Shown: in pieces, positions 48,292-58,067 of the stretch
How the letters are laid out: each line of letters begins with the position of its first letter
How positions within the stretch are numbered: position 1 is the stretch's first letter
NCBI GenBank assembly: GCA_001897755.1
Contig: MKUJ01000014.1
Location: forward strand, 1-64,000
Length of the DNA: 64,000 bases
Origin: Afipia sp. 64-13
GTDB taxonomy: Bacteria; Pseudomonadota; Alphaproteobacteria; Rhizobiales; Xanthobacteraceae
Reading direction: 5' to 3'
Notes under the pieces: generated by a model
The model's input: only the letters and a program-made list of their open reading frames with translations
Databases searched by the model: none
Told to the model about the DNA's origin: nothing
Translations under genes and position numbers: made by a program

Positions 48292-49173
48292 CTAATCCGC
48301 CTGCAACGCCGCGATCGCCTCCGCCATCGCGATCATGCGCCGCGCCATCTCGGCATGCAGCCGCTCCACCATCCGGCCCTCGAACCGGATCGCGCCCTTG
48401 CCGGCATTCTCCGGCAGCTCGAACGCGGCGATGATCGCGCGCGCACGCGTCAGTTCCTCGGCCGGCGGCGTGAAGGCCGCGTTCGCCGCCTCGATCTGCG
48501 AGGGATGGATCAGCGTCTTGCCGTCGAAGCCGAGATCGCGCGCCTGCGTGCATTCCTCGGCAAATCCCGCGGGATCGCTGAAATCGCTGTAGGGCCCGTC
48601 GAGAATCTCGACGCCGTAAGCGCGCGCCGCAAGGATGATGCTCGCGAACATCGGCACCATGGTGGCGCGGCCCGGCAGCATCCGCATCCGCGTCTCCAGC
48701 GCGATGTCGTTCGGCCCGACCACGAACGCATCGAGCCCCGATGTGGCGTCGGCGGCGCGTGCCGCGATCGCGTCGATGCGCACCACCGCGAGCGGTGTCT
48801 CGATCATCACCCAGACCCGCAGCGCCGGATCGGCTTTCAATTCGTCGAGCTTGCGCGCGATCAAATCGATGTCGTCGGGGCCAAGTATTTTCGGAACAAG
48901 GATCGCATCGGGTCTGGCCTTCGCGGCCATCGCCAGATCGTCCTGCCACCAGGGCGACTGCAGATGATTGACGCGAATGATCAGTTCACGTCCGCCGAAT
49001 CCGCCGGCCGCGGCTTCGCGGGCGATCTGCGCCCGCGCGCCGGCTTTGGCGTCGGGCGCGACCGAATCCTCAAGATCGAGAATGACGCCGTCCGCCGGCA
49101 GCGTCCGCGCCTTGGCGATGGCGCGCGCGTTCGAGCCCGGCATGAACAGGACGCTACGGCGCGGGCGGATCAT
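48292..49173 (-). CDS. HpcH/HpaI aldolase family CoA ester lyase (CitE-like)
   Basis: 293 residues, TIM-barrel lyase of the CitE/malyl-CoA lyase group. Visible are RSVLFMPGSNARAIAKA at the start, ILDLEDSVAPDAK (metal/CoA region), the metal-binding glutamate in VMIETPLAVV, and GKTLIHPSQIEAAN. Likely substrates are malyl-CoA or citramalyl-CoA; the sequence alone does not settle which. Located between leuD and carbonic anhydrase, divergent from the latter. Confidence 0.88.
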   Translation of the reverse strand: MIRPRRSVLFMPGSNARAIAKARTLPADGVILDLEDSVAPDAKAGARAQIAREAAAGGFGGRELIIRVNHLQSPWWQDDLAMAAKARPDAILVPKILGPDDIDLIARKLDELKADPALRVWVMIETPLAVVRIDAIAARAADATSGLDAFVVGPNDIALETRMRMLPGRATMVPMFASIILAARAYGVEILDGPYSDFSDPAGFAEECTQARDLGFDGKTLIHPSQIEAANAAFTPPAEELTRARAIIAAFELPENAGKGAIRFEGRMVERLHAEMARRMIAMAEAIAALQAD

Positions 49174-49255
49174 CGGATGCTCTCCACAGACATATCAGCC
49201 GCACGCGATAGCATCCCGGCAAACGGGACGGAAGCCTTGCTCCGGAGGCCGGATC

Positions 49256-49990
49256 ATGATTAGCCATGTCTGGTTACCACTGAGACGCACCATGCCAGCC
49301 ACTTTTCCCAAGCAACTGATCTCCGGTTATCGCTCTTTCGCGGAGCATCGCCTGCCCACCGAACAATCGCGCTACAGCGAACTCGCCGACGGCGGCCAGT
49401 CGCCGGAAGTGATGGTGATCGGTTGTTGCGACTCCCGTGTCTCTCCGGAGGTGATCTTCGACGCCGGCCCCGGCGAATTGTTCGTGGTGCGCAACGTCGC
49501 CAACCTGGTTCCGCCTTACGCGCCGGACGGCGAGGCGCATGGCGTGTCCTCGGCGCTGGAATTCGCGGTGCAGGTGCTCAAGGTCAAACACATCGTGGTG
49601 CTTGGCCACGCCCAGTGCGGCGGCATCCGGGCGCTGGTGCAGGGACCCGCGCCGCTGTCGCCCGGCGACTTCATCGGCAAATGGATGTCGCTGCTCGCGC
49701 CGGCGATGGAGGGCGAAGGCCGCGATCCGCGCGAGAGCGAGCAGGACTTCATCACCCGGATCGAGAAGAAGGCGGTCGAAACCAGCCTCAAGAACCTGAT
49801 GACCTTCCCCTGCGTGCGTATCCTGGTGGAGCGCGGCAAGCTGCTGCTGCACGGCGCCTATTTCGGCGTGTCGCATGGCTCGCTGTCGATCCTCGACCGC
49901 GCCAGCGGCGAGTTCCAGACCGTGACCCAGACGCTGCCGCCGGGATATGAAGGCGCCCTGCCGCATCCGCTGCACGGACACTCGAACTGA
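49256..49990 (+). CDS. Beta-class carbonic anhydrase
   Basis: Zinc enzyme hydrating CO2 to bicarbonate. 244 residues as called; zinc-binding motifs CCDSRVSPEVIF and HAQCGGI are intact, with GELFVVRNVANLVPP between. Start is uncertain: the ATG at 49256 has a strong GGAGG seven bases upstream, while the ATG at 49292 (MPATFPKQL) matches the usual family start. Upstream it is divergent from the CitE-like gene. Confidence 0.93.
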   Translation: MISHVWLPLRRTMPATFPKQLISGYRSFAEHRLPTEQSRYSELADGGQSPEVMVIGCCDSRVSPEVIFDAGPGELFVVRNVANLVPPYAPDGEAHGVSSALEFAVQVLKVKHIVVLGHAQCGGIRALVQGPAPLSPGDFIGKWMSLLAPAMEGEGRDPRESEQDFITRIEKKAVETSLKNLMTFPCVRILVERGKLLLHGAYFGVSHGSLSILDRASGEFQTVTQTLPPGYEGALPHPLHGHSN

Positions 49991-50057
49991 CGCAGCCCGT
50001 CATGCGGGCATGACCGGTTCGGAAAACCGCGTCTCCCGTTTCCCGATCGCATTCTCA

Positions 50058-50087
50058 AAAAAAACAAGCCGCCCGAAGGCGGCTTGT
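50058..50087 (-). terminator. Rho-independent terminator of asd
   Basis: 10-bp stem ACAAGCCGCC (50064-50073) with GGCGGCTTGT (50078-50087), loop CGAA. Leftward it runs into TTTTTTTTGAG. It lies 35 bases past the asd stop. Confidence 0.92.
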
Positions 50088-50121
50088 CGGATCACGCTGT
50101 TCGCAGTGAAGCGGTGACCGC

Positions 50122-51156
50122 TCAGGCCGCCTTCTTCTTCGGCTGCAGCAGCTTGCGGTTGATCAGGCACTCGGCGATCTGAATGGCGTTCAGCGCCGCG
50201 CCCTTGCGCAGATTGTCCGACACGCACCAGAACGCCAGCCCGTTCTCCACCGTGGCGTCCTCGCGAATGCGGCTGATATAGGTCGCATCCTCGCCGGCCG
50301 CCTCGTAGGGCGTGGCGTAGCCGCCCGGCTCGTGCTTGTCGATCACCAGCACGCCCGGCGCCTTGCGCAGGATCTCGCGCGCCTCGTCCGGCGTAAGCGG
50401 CTTGGCGAACTCGACGTTGACCGATTCCGAATGGCCGATGAACACCGGCACCCGCACGCAGGTGGCGGAGAGCTGGATCTTCGGGTCGAGAATCTTCTTG
50501 GTCTCGGCCAGCATCTTCCACTCTTCCTTGGTGTAGCCGTCCTCCATGAAGACATCGATCTGCGGAATCACGTTGAAGGCGATCCGCTTCGGAAACTTCT
50601 TCGTCACCATTTCGTCGTTGGTGTAGACCGACTTGGTCTGCGAGAACAGTTCGTCCATCGCATCCTTGCCGGCGCCCGACACCGACTGATAGGTCGAGAC
50701 CACGACGCGCTTGATGGTCGCCGCGTCATGCAGCGGCTTCAGCGCCACCACGAGCTGCGCGGTCGAGCAGTTCGGATTGGCGATGATGTTGCGCTTGGTG
50801 TAGCCGGCGACCGCCTCCGCGTTCACTTCCGGCACGATCAGCGGCACGTCGGCGTCGTAGCGCCACGCCGAGGAATTATCGATCACCACCGCGCCCTGCG
50901 CCGCGATCTTCGGCGACCATTCCTTCGACACGTCGCCGCCCGCCGACATCAGGCAGATGTCGACGTCGCTGAAATCGTAATTCTCCAGAGCTTTGACTTT
51001 CAGGGTGCGGTCGCCGAACGACACTTCGACGCCCTGGCTGCGACGCGAGGCCAAAGCCACCACCTCGTCGGCCGGAAAGGCGCGATCACTGAGAATGTTG
51101 AGCATTTCCCGGCCCACATTGCCGGTCGCTCCGACGCACGCAACCTTGTAACCCAT
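50122..51156 (-). CDS. asd: Aspartate-semialdehyde dehydrogenase
   Basis: Makes aspartate semialdehyde for lysine, threonine, methionine and diaminopimelate. 344 residues: NADP-binding GATGNVGREM (9-18), catalytic C130 in NPNCSTAQLV, and GHSESVNVEF. ATG at 51156 gives the family start MGYKVACVGATGNVG. Monocistronic, with a strong terminator; divergent from a hypothetical gene at 51333. Confidence 0.97.
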   Translation of the reverse strand: MGYKVACVGATGNVGREMLNILSDRAFPADEVVALASRRSQGVEVSFGDRTLKVKALENYDFSDVDICLMSAGGDVSKEWSPKIAAQGAVVIDNSSAWRYDADVPLIVPEVNAEAVAGYTKRNIIANPNCSTAQLVVALKPLHDAATIKRVVVSTYQSVSGAGKDAMDELFSQTKSVYTNDEMVTKKFPKRIAFNVIPQIDVFMEDGYTKEEWKMLAETKKILDPKIQLSATCVRVPVFIGHSESVNVEFAKPLTPDEAREILRKAPGVLVIDKHEPGGYATPYEAAGEDATYISRIREDATVENGLAFWCVSDNLRKGAALNAIQIAECLINRKLLQPKKKAA

Positions 51157-51332
51157 CGTTGACTCTCCGAAGAAAAATGCTCGGCTCGCCGCACTCCGCG
51201 GAAAGGAAAGAGCGAGCGCTTCTATGCGAAAAACGCCGCCGACACAACGCAAACGCGGATGTCCGGCACGGCCGCCTGCCCTTCCATCGCAGGAGATCGC
51301 GCCGGTTTCAAGAATTGAAGCAAACAGCCATC

Positions 51333-52136
51333 ATGAATTACGCCACGACCGGCCTGCCGCAGCCAAACTTGAGCGAAATCCATCCCCTGCTCCGCACCAG
51401 CCGCGACACCCGCCGGATGATTTTCGTCCGTCTGCTGGCCTACGTCTCGGGTCTGGCGGTGCTGGCGGCCCTGCTCGCCGACCTGTTCGGCGGCACCCCG
51501 GCCGCGGCGGTGGTTCCGGCCCCGGTTCCGCAGCAGCCGGACTGGATCGCGGCCAGCCGGCCGCAGCCGGCTTTCGCCGTGACCCATCTCGATTCGGGCG
51601 GCATTCCAGACTCTTACCAGATCCTCCGGAGTGCCGAAGGCGGCCGCAAAGACGTCCTGCGCTGGGCGGTGCCGCCCGGCCCCGACGCCAATGTCGAGAT
51701 CGAGCTGTATCGTCCCGGCGAGGAGGCCATGCCGTCTCCAAGCGCCGCCGCCGCGGACCTTGCCGAGCGGATCGGACTGCCGCCGGCCACCCGTAGCGAG
51801 GCCGCGGGGATCATCGCCAGCAAGCTCGGCCCGGTCGACCTGATCCGTTTTTCCGGCTCGGAGCAGGCCGCGTCCTGCCTCGGCTTCGTCACCGGCTTCG
51901 ACGACCCGGCGCTGCATCTGTCCGGCTGGTCCTGTCAGAAGCTGCCGATCCCGCAGCAGCGGGCGTTCGTCGCCTGCGCGCTGGACCGCCTGATGCTGCT
52001 CAGCGCCGGCAGCGACCCCCGACTCGCAGCGCTGTTCGCCCGCGCCGAACTGCGCCGCAGCGGCTGCGGCACGCAGGCCCTGGCCGGCGACTGGATCACC
52101 CAGATGCAAGAGCCGGCGCTGCGCGGCCGGCTCTGA
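51333..52136 (+). CDS. Conserved membrane-anchored protein of unknown function
   Basis: 267 residues. One membrane helix near the N-terminus (about 32-51, VRLLAYVSGLAVLAALLADL), then a Pro/Ala-rich link and a soluble domain in the periplasm with four cysteines. I do not recognise a named domain. Its start, MNYATTGLPQPN, was chosen as the first ATG; the longer open frame upstream overlaps asd regulatory sequence. It is probably specific to the Bradyrhizobium group. Confidence 0.72.
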   Translation: MNYATTGLPQPNLSEIHPLLRTSRDTRRMIFVRLLAYVSGLAVLAALLADLFGGTPAAAVVPAPVPQQPDWIAASRPQPAFAVTHLDSGGIPDSYQILRSAEGGRKDVLRWAVPPGPDANVEIELYRPGEEAMPSPSAAAADLAERIGLPPATRSEAAGIIASKLGPVDLIRFSGSEQAASCLGFVTGFDDPALHLSGWSCQKLPIPQQRAFVACALDRLMLLSAGSDPRLAALFARAELRRSGCGTQALAGDWITQMQEPALRGRL

Positions 52137-52277
52137 GCGGCGGCGCTAAATCCCTGTCGTGCATGAAACATTTTCGACGCACCGGGGCTTATTGTGCCGG
52201 AGTGTGGCCCAATTCACCTTGTGGCTCGCGCTCCGGACCGGGTAATATGGCCGCAATCTGGATTCCATGAGGACATA

Positions 52278-52655
52278 ATGACCTTGAAACTTGTCGCGCC
52301 GGCCTGCCGTGCAAAATCCTTCGCGATCGCGCTGGCGATCGGCGCCGCCGCCGCGATGGCCATCAACGTCCCCAGCGCCGACGCCGCGCCGAAGAAGCGC
52401 GAGCGCGTCGCCGTGCGCAGCAACGGCCCGAACTATTCCTATCAGGCCGGCCCGCGCACCCGCGTCTATATCAGCCGCCGCTCCTGGCTCGATGCCGGAA
52501 CCCAGGTACTACCCGGCGAGCGCAAATTCACCGACTACGCCTATCCGCCGGGCTATCATTACGGCCGCAGCATCGACCGCATCTATCAGGGCCGCCAGCC
52601 GCTCAACGATCACTGGGATCTCGGCGGCTACCCGGAGGCGTTTCCGCTCTATTGA
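52278..52655 (+). CDS. Small exported protein of unknown function
   Basis: 125 residues: signal peptide (about 1-37, ending ADA), a basic segment KKRERVAVRS, then an aromatic-rich mature part (YISRRSWLDAGTQVLPGERK, YAYPPGYHYGRS, NDHWDLGGYPEAFPLY). AGGACATA lies upstream of the ATG. The family is unknown to me. It ends at a bidirectional terminator shared with leuB. Confidence 0.75.
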   Translation: MTLKLVAPACRAKSFAIALAIGAAAAMAINVPSADAAPKKRERVAVRSNGPNYSYQAGPRTRVYISRRSWLDAGTQVLPGERKFTDYAYPPGYHYGRSIDRIYQGRQPLNDHWDLGGYPEAFPLY

Positions 52656-52710
52656 TTTGCGGCGGCGAGCGCCGTTTCAGACGGCCTTCGCACACACGAT
52701 CTTCTCAAAC

Positions 52711-52740
52711 AAAAATGCCCGGCTCGCGCCGGGCATTTTT
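52711..52740. terminator. Bidirectional rho-independent terminator
   Basis: 13-bp perfect stem at 52711-52723 and 52728-52740, loop TCGC, with A5 and T5 at the stem bases. It serves the rightward small exported gene and leftward leuB. Confidence 0.92.
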
Positions 52741-52759
52741 ATTGGGACTGGCGCCTGGC

Positions 52760-53872
52760 TCAGGCGTGCAGCTTCTGCACTTCCTTGAGGATCGCCTCGC
52801 CCATCTGCGTGGTCGAGACCACCTTGGAGCCTTCCGACTTGATGTCGCCGGTGCGGATGTCCTGATCGAGCACGTTGGCGATCGCCTTGTCGATGGTGTC
52901 GGCAAGCTGGCCCATATCGAACGAATAGCGCAGCGCCATGCCGAACGAGGTCAGCATCGCCACCGGATTGGCGAGCCCCTTGCCGGCGATGTCGGGCGCC
53001 GAACCGTGCACCGGCTCGTACAGCGCCGCGCGCTTGCCGGTCTTGGCGTCGACCGCGCCGAGCGAGGCGGACGGCAACATGCCGAGCGAGCCGGTCAGCA
53101 TCGCGGCGATGTCGGACAGGATATCGCCGAACAGGTTGTCGGTGACGATGACGTCGAACTGCTTGGGACGGCGCACCAGCTGCATGCCGCCGGAATCCGC
53201 GAGCTGATGCTCGAGTTCGACATCCTTGTATTCGTTGGCGTGGACGCGGGTGACAACTTCATTCCAGAGCAGGCCGCTCTTCATGACGTTGCGCTTCTCC
53301 ATCGAGGTCACCTTGTTGCGGCGCTTGCGCGCCAGTTCGAAGGCGACGCGCGCGATGCGCTCGATCTCATAGGTCTCGTAGACTTGCGTATCGACCGCGC
53401 GCTTCTTGCCGCCGCCGAGATCGGTGATCTCCTTCGGCTCGCCGAAATAGACGCCACCGGTCAGTTCGCGCACGATCATGAGATCGAGGCCCTCGACGAT
53501 CTCGCGCTTCAGGCTGGAGGAATCGGCCAGCGCCGGATAGCAGATCGCCGGACGCAGATTGGCGAACAGCTCGAGGTCCTTGCGCAGGCGCAGCAGACCC
53601 GCCTCGGGACGCACGTCGAACGGCACCTTGTCCCACTTCGGACCACCGACCGCGCCGAGAATGATGGCGTCCGCCGCCTTGGCCAGCGCGACGGTCTTGT
53701 CGGTGATCGCGACCTTGTCAGCGTCATAGGCGCAGCCGCCAACGAGGCCGGTCTCGGTCTCGAACTTGGCGATCCCCTGCGCGTTCAGCCAGTCGATCAG
53801 ACGCTTCACTTCGGCCATGACCTCGGGGCCGATGCCATCGCCGGGAAGAAGCAGGAGTTTGTGCGTTGTCAT
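52760..53872 (-). CDS. leuB: 3-isopropylmalate dehydrogenase
   Basis: NAD-dependent oxidative decarboxylase, third step of leucine synthesis. 370 residues: [16 protein letters not shown] at the start, [25 protein letters not shown] substrate region, [17 protein letters not shown] with metal-binding aspartates, and [15 protein letters not shown]. Separate transcription unit from leuC and leuD, with a shared terminator. Confidence 0.97.
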   Translation of the reverse strand: MTTHKLLLLPGDGIGPEVMAEVKRLIDWLNAQGIAKFETETGLVGGCAYDADKVAITDKTVALAKAADAIILGAVGGPKWDKVPFDVRPEAGLLRLRKDLELFANLRPAICYPALADSSSLKREIVEGLDLMIVRELTGGVYFGEPKEITDLGGGKKRAVDTQVYETYEIERIARVAFELARKRRNKVTSMEKRNVMKSGLLWNEVVTRVHANEYKDVELEHQLADSGGMQLVRRPKQFDVIVTDNLFGDILSDIAAMLTGSLGMLPSASLGAVDAKTGKRAALYEPVHGSAPDIAGKGLANPVAMLTSFGMALRYSFDMGQLADTIDKAIANVLDQDIRTGDIKSEGSKVVSTTQMGEAILKEVQKLHA

Positions 53873-54024
53873 GATCGATATGCCTTATTGGTGATTGTGG
53901 CCGCAGATGAAATGTGCGGACTTGCTAGAGCGATGTGGCGGGTTTTGCAAGTCGCGTTGCGGTTTTCGCAAATTGCCTCGGCCGGGCCGATAAGCCCTTG
54001 AAAACACGGGACAGAGCCGCCTTC

Positions 54025-55212
54025 ATGCCCAGCCCGGATGTCGCCCCGGCGCCCTTCGCCCATCCTGTCCGCACCGTCCTGATCCTGGCTTTCGCAACGG
54101 CCATCGGCCTCGGCATGGGGCGCTTCGCCTATGCGCTGGTGCTGCCCGACATGCGGGATTCGCTCGGCTGGTCCTATGCGACGGCGGGCTCGATGAACAC
54201 CATCAACGCGGTCGGCTATCTCGCCGGGGCCTTGCTCGGCGCACCAGTGGTACGCGTGCTCGGCCTGTCGAAAACCATCGGGCTCGGAACGCTGATCGGC
54301 GTCGTGTCGCTGGTGTTCTGCGCGCTCACCGGCGAAGTCGCGCCGTTCGCGGCCGCGCGTTTCGTCTCGGGCGCGGGCGCCGGCATCGCGCAGGTTGCCG
54401 GCGGCGCGCTCGCCGCCTCGATCGCGCAATCCCGTCCCGCGCAATCGGCGCTGCTGATCGGCCTGTTCTACACCGGCCCCGCCTTCGGCATCATCATCTC
54501 CGGATCGGTCGCGCCGTTTCTGTTGCAAGCGTTCGGCGCGGGCTCGTGGTGGATCGTCTGGAGCGCGCTCGCGGGCATCGCGCTGGTGATGGCGGTGCCG
54601 CTGGCCCTGTCGCTGCCGCGCGGCTTCACCATGGCGACGACAGACCAATCGACCGACGCGCCGCTGCGGCCGATTTTGCCTTATCTCGCCGGCTATTTTC
54701 TCTATGGCGCGGGCTACATCGCCTACATGACCTTCATGATCGCCTATGTCCGCGACGCCGGCGGCGCGGCATTCGCGCAAAGCGCATTCTGGGTGCTGAT
54801 CGGCGTCGGCGGCTACATCTCGCCATGGCTATGGCGGCCGCTGATCGCGCGCGGGCAGAGCGGCATGGCGATGGCGCTGATGATCGGCCTCACCGGCGTC
54901 GGCGCAATGCTGGCGCTGATCTCGACCTCGCCGGCCATGCTCGCGGTCTCGGCCTTCGTGTTCGGCGCGGCGTTTCTCGCCGTCACCATCGCCACCACCG
55001 CTTTCGCGCGTTTCAACTATCCGCCGGCGGCATGGCCGAAAGTCATCGCCATTGTCACGGTGGCGTTCGGGCTCGGCCAGATTCTCGGACCGATCGCGAT
55101 CGGCGCGATCACCGACGCGCTGGGCAGCCTGTCCTATGCGCTGAACATCTCCGCGGCAATGCTCGCGCTCGGCGCCATCATCAGCGCGTTCCAGCGGCCG
55201 CTGCGTGATTGA
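54025..55212 (+). CDS. MFS transporter, YbfB/YjiJ family
   Basis: 395 residues with twelve predicted membrane helices. Family features: the early GLGMGRFAYALVLPDM segment and an internal GYFLYGAGYIAYMTFMIAY at the start of the second half, typical of YbfB/YjiJ permeases. Substrate is unknown. The ATG at 54025 is preceded by GGGACAGAG. Lies between leuB and matB; a link to malonate use is not supported. Confidence 0.87.
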   Translation: MPSPDVAPAPFAHPVRTVLILAFATAIGLGMGRFAYALVLPDMRDSLGWSYATAGSMNTINAVGYLAGALLGAPVVRVLGLSKTIGLGTLIGVVSLVFCALTGEVAPFAAARFVSGAGAGIAQVAGGALAASIAQSRPAQSALLIGLFYTGPAFGIIISGSVAPFLLQAFGAGSWWIVWSALAGIALVMAVPLALSLPRGFTMATTDQSTDAPLRPILPYLAGYFLYGAGYIAYMTFMIAYVRDAGGAAFAQSAFWVLIGVGGYISPWLWRPLIARGQSGMAMALMIGLTGVGAMLALISTSPAMLAVSAFVFGAAFLAVTIATTAFARFNYPPAAWPKVIAIVTVAFGLGQILGPIAIGAITDALGSLSYALNISAAMLALGAIISAFQRPLRD

Positions 55213-55388
55213 GCATCTGCGCCATCCGGCGCTGCGGGTTTTCACACCATGCCGTGCAGGAACGCCGACACGCATCCGCCGGACGCGCGGCGCGCGCAAG
55301 GCCGGGCTGACCTTTCGTCTGCATTGCCTCAAGCGGCGCGATTTTGCTAAAGCGGATGTCTCTTCCGTCCCATGCGCCGGATCATCCC

Positions 55389-56912
55389 ATGAGCAACAAC
55401 GCCAATCTGTTCTCCCGCCTGTTCGATCAGCTCGACGATCCCGCACGGCTCGCGATCGAAACGCCGGACGGCGCGAGGATCAGTTATGGCGATCTGATCG
55501 CATTGTCAGGACGCTATGCGAATTATCTGGTGTCGCGCGGCGTCAAGCCCGGCGATCGCGTCGCATCGCAGACCGAGAAATCGGTGCCGGCGCTGGTGCT
55601 TTATCTCGCCACCGTGCGCGCCGGCGCGGTGTTCCTGCCGCTCAACACCGCCTACACCCTCAATGAGCTCGACTACTTCTTCGACGACGCCGAGCCCGCG
55701 CTGATCGTGTGCGATCCGTCGAAGACCGGCGGCATCGAGGCGATCGCCGACAAGATCGGCGCCAAGGTCGATACGCTCGATGCGAATGGACACGGCTCGC
55801 TCGCCGATGGCGCGGCGGCGGCCGACACCGCGTTCGCAACCGTGGCGCGGACCGACGACGATCTCGCCGCCATTCTCTACACCTCCGGCACCACCGGCCG
55901 CTCCAAAGGCGCGATGCTGACCCACGCCAACCTGGCGTCGAATTCGCTCACCCTGAAAGAGGTCTGGCGCTTCACCGACGAGGACGTGCTGATCCACGCG
56001 CTGCCGATCTATCACACCCACGGCCTGTTCGTGGCGAGCAACATCACGCTGTTCTCGCGCGCGGCGATGATCTTCCTGAACAAGTTCGACGCCGACCGCA
56101 TCATCGACCTGATGGCGCGCGCCACCGTGTTGATGGGCGTGCCGACCTTCTACACCCGCCTGCTGGCGAACCCGCGGCTGACGAAAGAAGCGACCAGCCA
56201 CATGCGGCTGTTCGTGTCGGGCTCGGCGCCGCTGCTGGCCGAGACCCATCGCGAATGGTCGGCGCGCACCGGCCATGCCGTGCTCGAGCGTTACGGCATG
56301 ACCGAAACCAACATGAACACCTCCAACCCCTATGACGGCGAGCGGGTGCCCGGCGCGGTCGGCTTTCCGCTACCCGGCGTCAGCGCGCGCGTCACCGATC
56401 CCGACACCGGCAAGGAATTGCCGCGCGGCGAAATCGGCATGATCGAGGTGAAAGGCCCCAACGTGTTCAAGGGCTACTGGCGGATGCCCGAGAAGACCCG
56501 ATCCGAATTCCGTCCCGACGGTTTCTTCATCACCGGCGATCTCGGCAAGATCGACGATCGCGGCTATGTCCACATCGTCGGACGCGGCAAGGATCTGGTG
56601 ATTTCCGGCGGCTTCAACGTCTACCCGAAGGAAGTCGAGAGCGAGATCGACGCCGTCGCCGGCGTCACCGAAAGCGCGGTGATCGGCCTGCCGCATGGCG
56701 ATCTCGGCGAAGGCGTCACCGCCGTGGTGGTGCGCGAGAACGGCGCGGCGCTGGAAGAAGCGGACGTGATGCGTGCGCTCGACGGACGGCTGGCGAAATT
56801 CAAATTGCCCAAGCGCGTGCTGTTCATCGACGAGCTGCCGCGCAACACCATGGGCAAGGTTCAGAAGAACGTGCTGCGCGACGCTTACGCCAAACTCTAC
56901 GCCAAGCCCTGA
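55389..56912 (+). CDS. matB: Malonyl-CoA synthetase
   Basis: Acyl-CoA synthetase making malonyl-CoA from malonate, CoA and ATP. 507 residues. The ANL motifs are YTSGTTGRSKGAMLTH, the substrate-region ALPIYHTHGLFVASN, RYGMTETNMNTSNPYDG, TGDLGKIDDRGYVHIVGRGK and catalytic lysine PRNTMGKVQKNVL. The sequence closely tracks the structurally known R. palustris MatB, including the segment containing its acetylation-regulated lysine. No malonyl-CoA decarboxylase lies next to it here. Confidence 0.93.
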   Translation: MSNNANLFSRLFDQLDDPARLAIETPDGARISYGDLIALSGRYANYLVSRGVKPGDRVASQTEKSVPALVLYLATVRAGAVFLPLNTAYTLNELDYFFDDAEPALIVCDPSKTGGIEAIADKIGAKVDTLDANGHGSLADGAAAADTAFATVARTDDDLAAILYTSGTTGRSKGAMLTHANLASNSLTLKEVWRFTDEDVLIHALPIYHTHGLFVASNITLFSRAAMIFLNKFDADRIIDLMARATVLMGVPTFYTRLLANPRLTKEATSHMRLFVSGSAPLLAETHREWSARTGHAVLERYGMTETNMNTSNPYDGERVPGAVGFPLPGVSARVTDPDTGKELPRGEIGMIEVKGPNVFKGYWRMPEKTRSEFRPDGFFITGDLGKIDDRGYVHIVGRGKDLVISGGFNVYPKEVESEIDAVAGVTESAVIGLPHGDLGEGVTAVVVRENGAALEEADVMRALDGRLAKFKLPKRVLFIDELPRNTMGKVQKNVLRDAYAKLYAKP

Positions 56913-56938
56913 GGCGCGCGGACAGCTGTGATCGTGCG

Positions 56939-57796
56939 CTAGGCGTAGATCAGCGCGATGAAGAAGCGCGTGCCCATGGTCAGCAGATAGAGGCCGAAGC
57001 TGATCTCCAGCGCGCGTTTCGACATCGCATGCGCGACCTTGACGCCGAGCGGCGCCACCAGAAGGCTGGTCGGCATCACCAGCGCCGCGCCGATCAGCGA
57101 GATGTAGCCGATCGCGAACGGAAACTGCAAAGCGAGCACGTCCGGAAAGCGCGTTGCCGCCGGCCAGCCGGCATAGACATAGCCGAGCGCGCCCGGAATC
57201 GAGATCAGCACCGCGAGGCCGGCCGACGTCGCCACCGATTGATGAATGCTGCGGCCATAGAACGTCATCAGCAGATTCGAGAACAGGCCGCCGCCGATCC
57301 CCATCAAGGTCGAGAGCAGACCGACGATCCAGCCATAGAGATTCATCAGAAAGCCTTTCGGCAGGTCGTCGCCGAAGCGCCAGTCCTGACGGCCGAACAG
57401 CAGCCGCGCCGCCGCCGCCCAGGCCACGATCACGAACACGATCTTGAACAGCCGCTCCGGCGCGTAACGCGCGATCACGCTGCCGACGATCACGCCGAGC
57501 AGAACCGGGATCGCCCATTTGCGCAGGATTTCCATGTCGACGCTGCCGCGCGCACGATGTGCGGTGTAGGAGCGGACCGCAGTCGGAATGATGATCGCGA
57601 GCGAGGTTCCGATGCACAGCGGCATCCGCACCTCGAGCGGAACGCCGGCCAGCCGGAAGCACTCGTACAGCACCGGCACCAGCACCGCGCCGCCGCCGAT
57701 GCCGAACATGCCGGCCAGAAATCCGGCGATGGCTCCGACCACGACCAGCAGCACGGCGAGTTCGCCAAGCTCGGAGAGATTCAGACCTGCGATCAT
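56939..57796 (-). CDS. Sulfite exporter TauE/SafE family permease
   Basis: 285 residues with about eight membrane helices and the family's duplicated glycine motif, GFLAGMFGIGGGAVLVP in the first half and GLLSTLMGIGGGLFSNLLM in the second. Family members move sulfite, sulfoacetate or related anions; the substrate here is unknown. Tail-to-tail with matB. The AT-rich region in front of it is shared with the sdh operon. Confidence 0.88.
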   Translation of the reverse strand: MIAGLNLSELGELAVLLVVVGAIAGFLAGMFGIGGGAVLVPVLYECFRLAGVPLEVRMPLCIGTSLAIIIPTAVRSYTAHRARGSVDMEILRKWAIPVLLGVIVGSVIARYAPERLFKIVFVIVAWAAAARLLFGRQDWRFGDDLPKGFLMNLYGWIVGLLSTLMGIGGGLFSNLLMTFYGRSIHQSVATSAGLAVLISIPGALGYVYAGWPAATRFPDVLALQFPFAIGYISLIGAALVMPTSLLVAPLGVKVAHAMSKRALEISFGLYLLTMGTRFFIALIYA

Positions 57797-57836
57797 GGTT
57801 CGGCGCTTTCGGCTGAGGACGGAGCGGGAGCGAGAG

Positions 57837-57970
57837 AATGAATTATATTATGAATGTAAATTCATTTCAGTTTTGCGTATTGGTCCTTCGTCTACGTATT
57901 CGTCAAGCACAGCGGGTTTTCTCGTGAAAAACAAAAGAAACGAACCATAATTCATTTTTGGATGATTTCT
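57837..57970. promoter_or_regulatory. AT-rich divergent promoter region of tauE and sdhCDAB with palindrome
   Basis: Contains the inverted repeat ATGAAT-N4-ATTCAT (57850-57865) and a second AATTCATTTTT near 57949. It is markedly AT-rich for this genome. It probably holds the sdh promoter and perhaps a regulator site; no named regulator consensus is recognised. Confidence 0.45.
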
Positions 57971-58067
57971 GCGTTGCACGGACTGTTTCAACTCCGTAAA
58001 TAGAAATCATCTAACGGTCCCTTCACGCCGCATCGATCTCTTGCCGCAAACCCGTCAAAAGCAGCCG

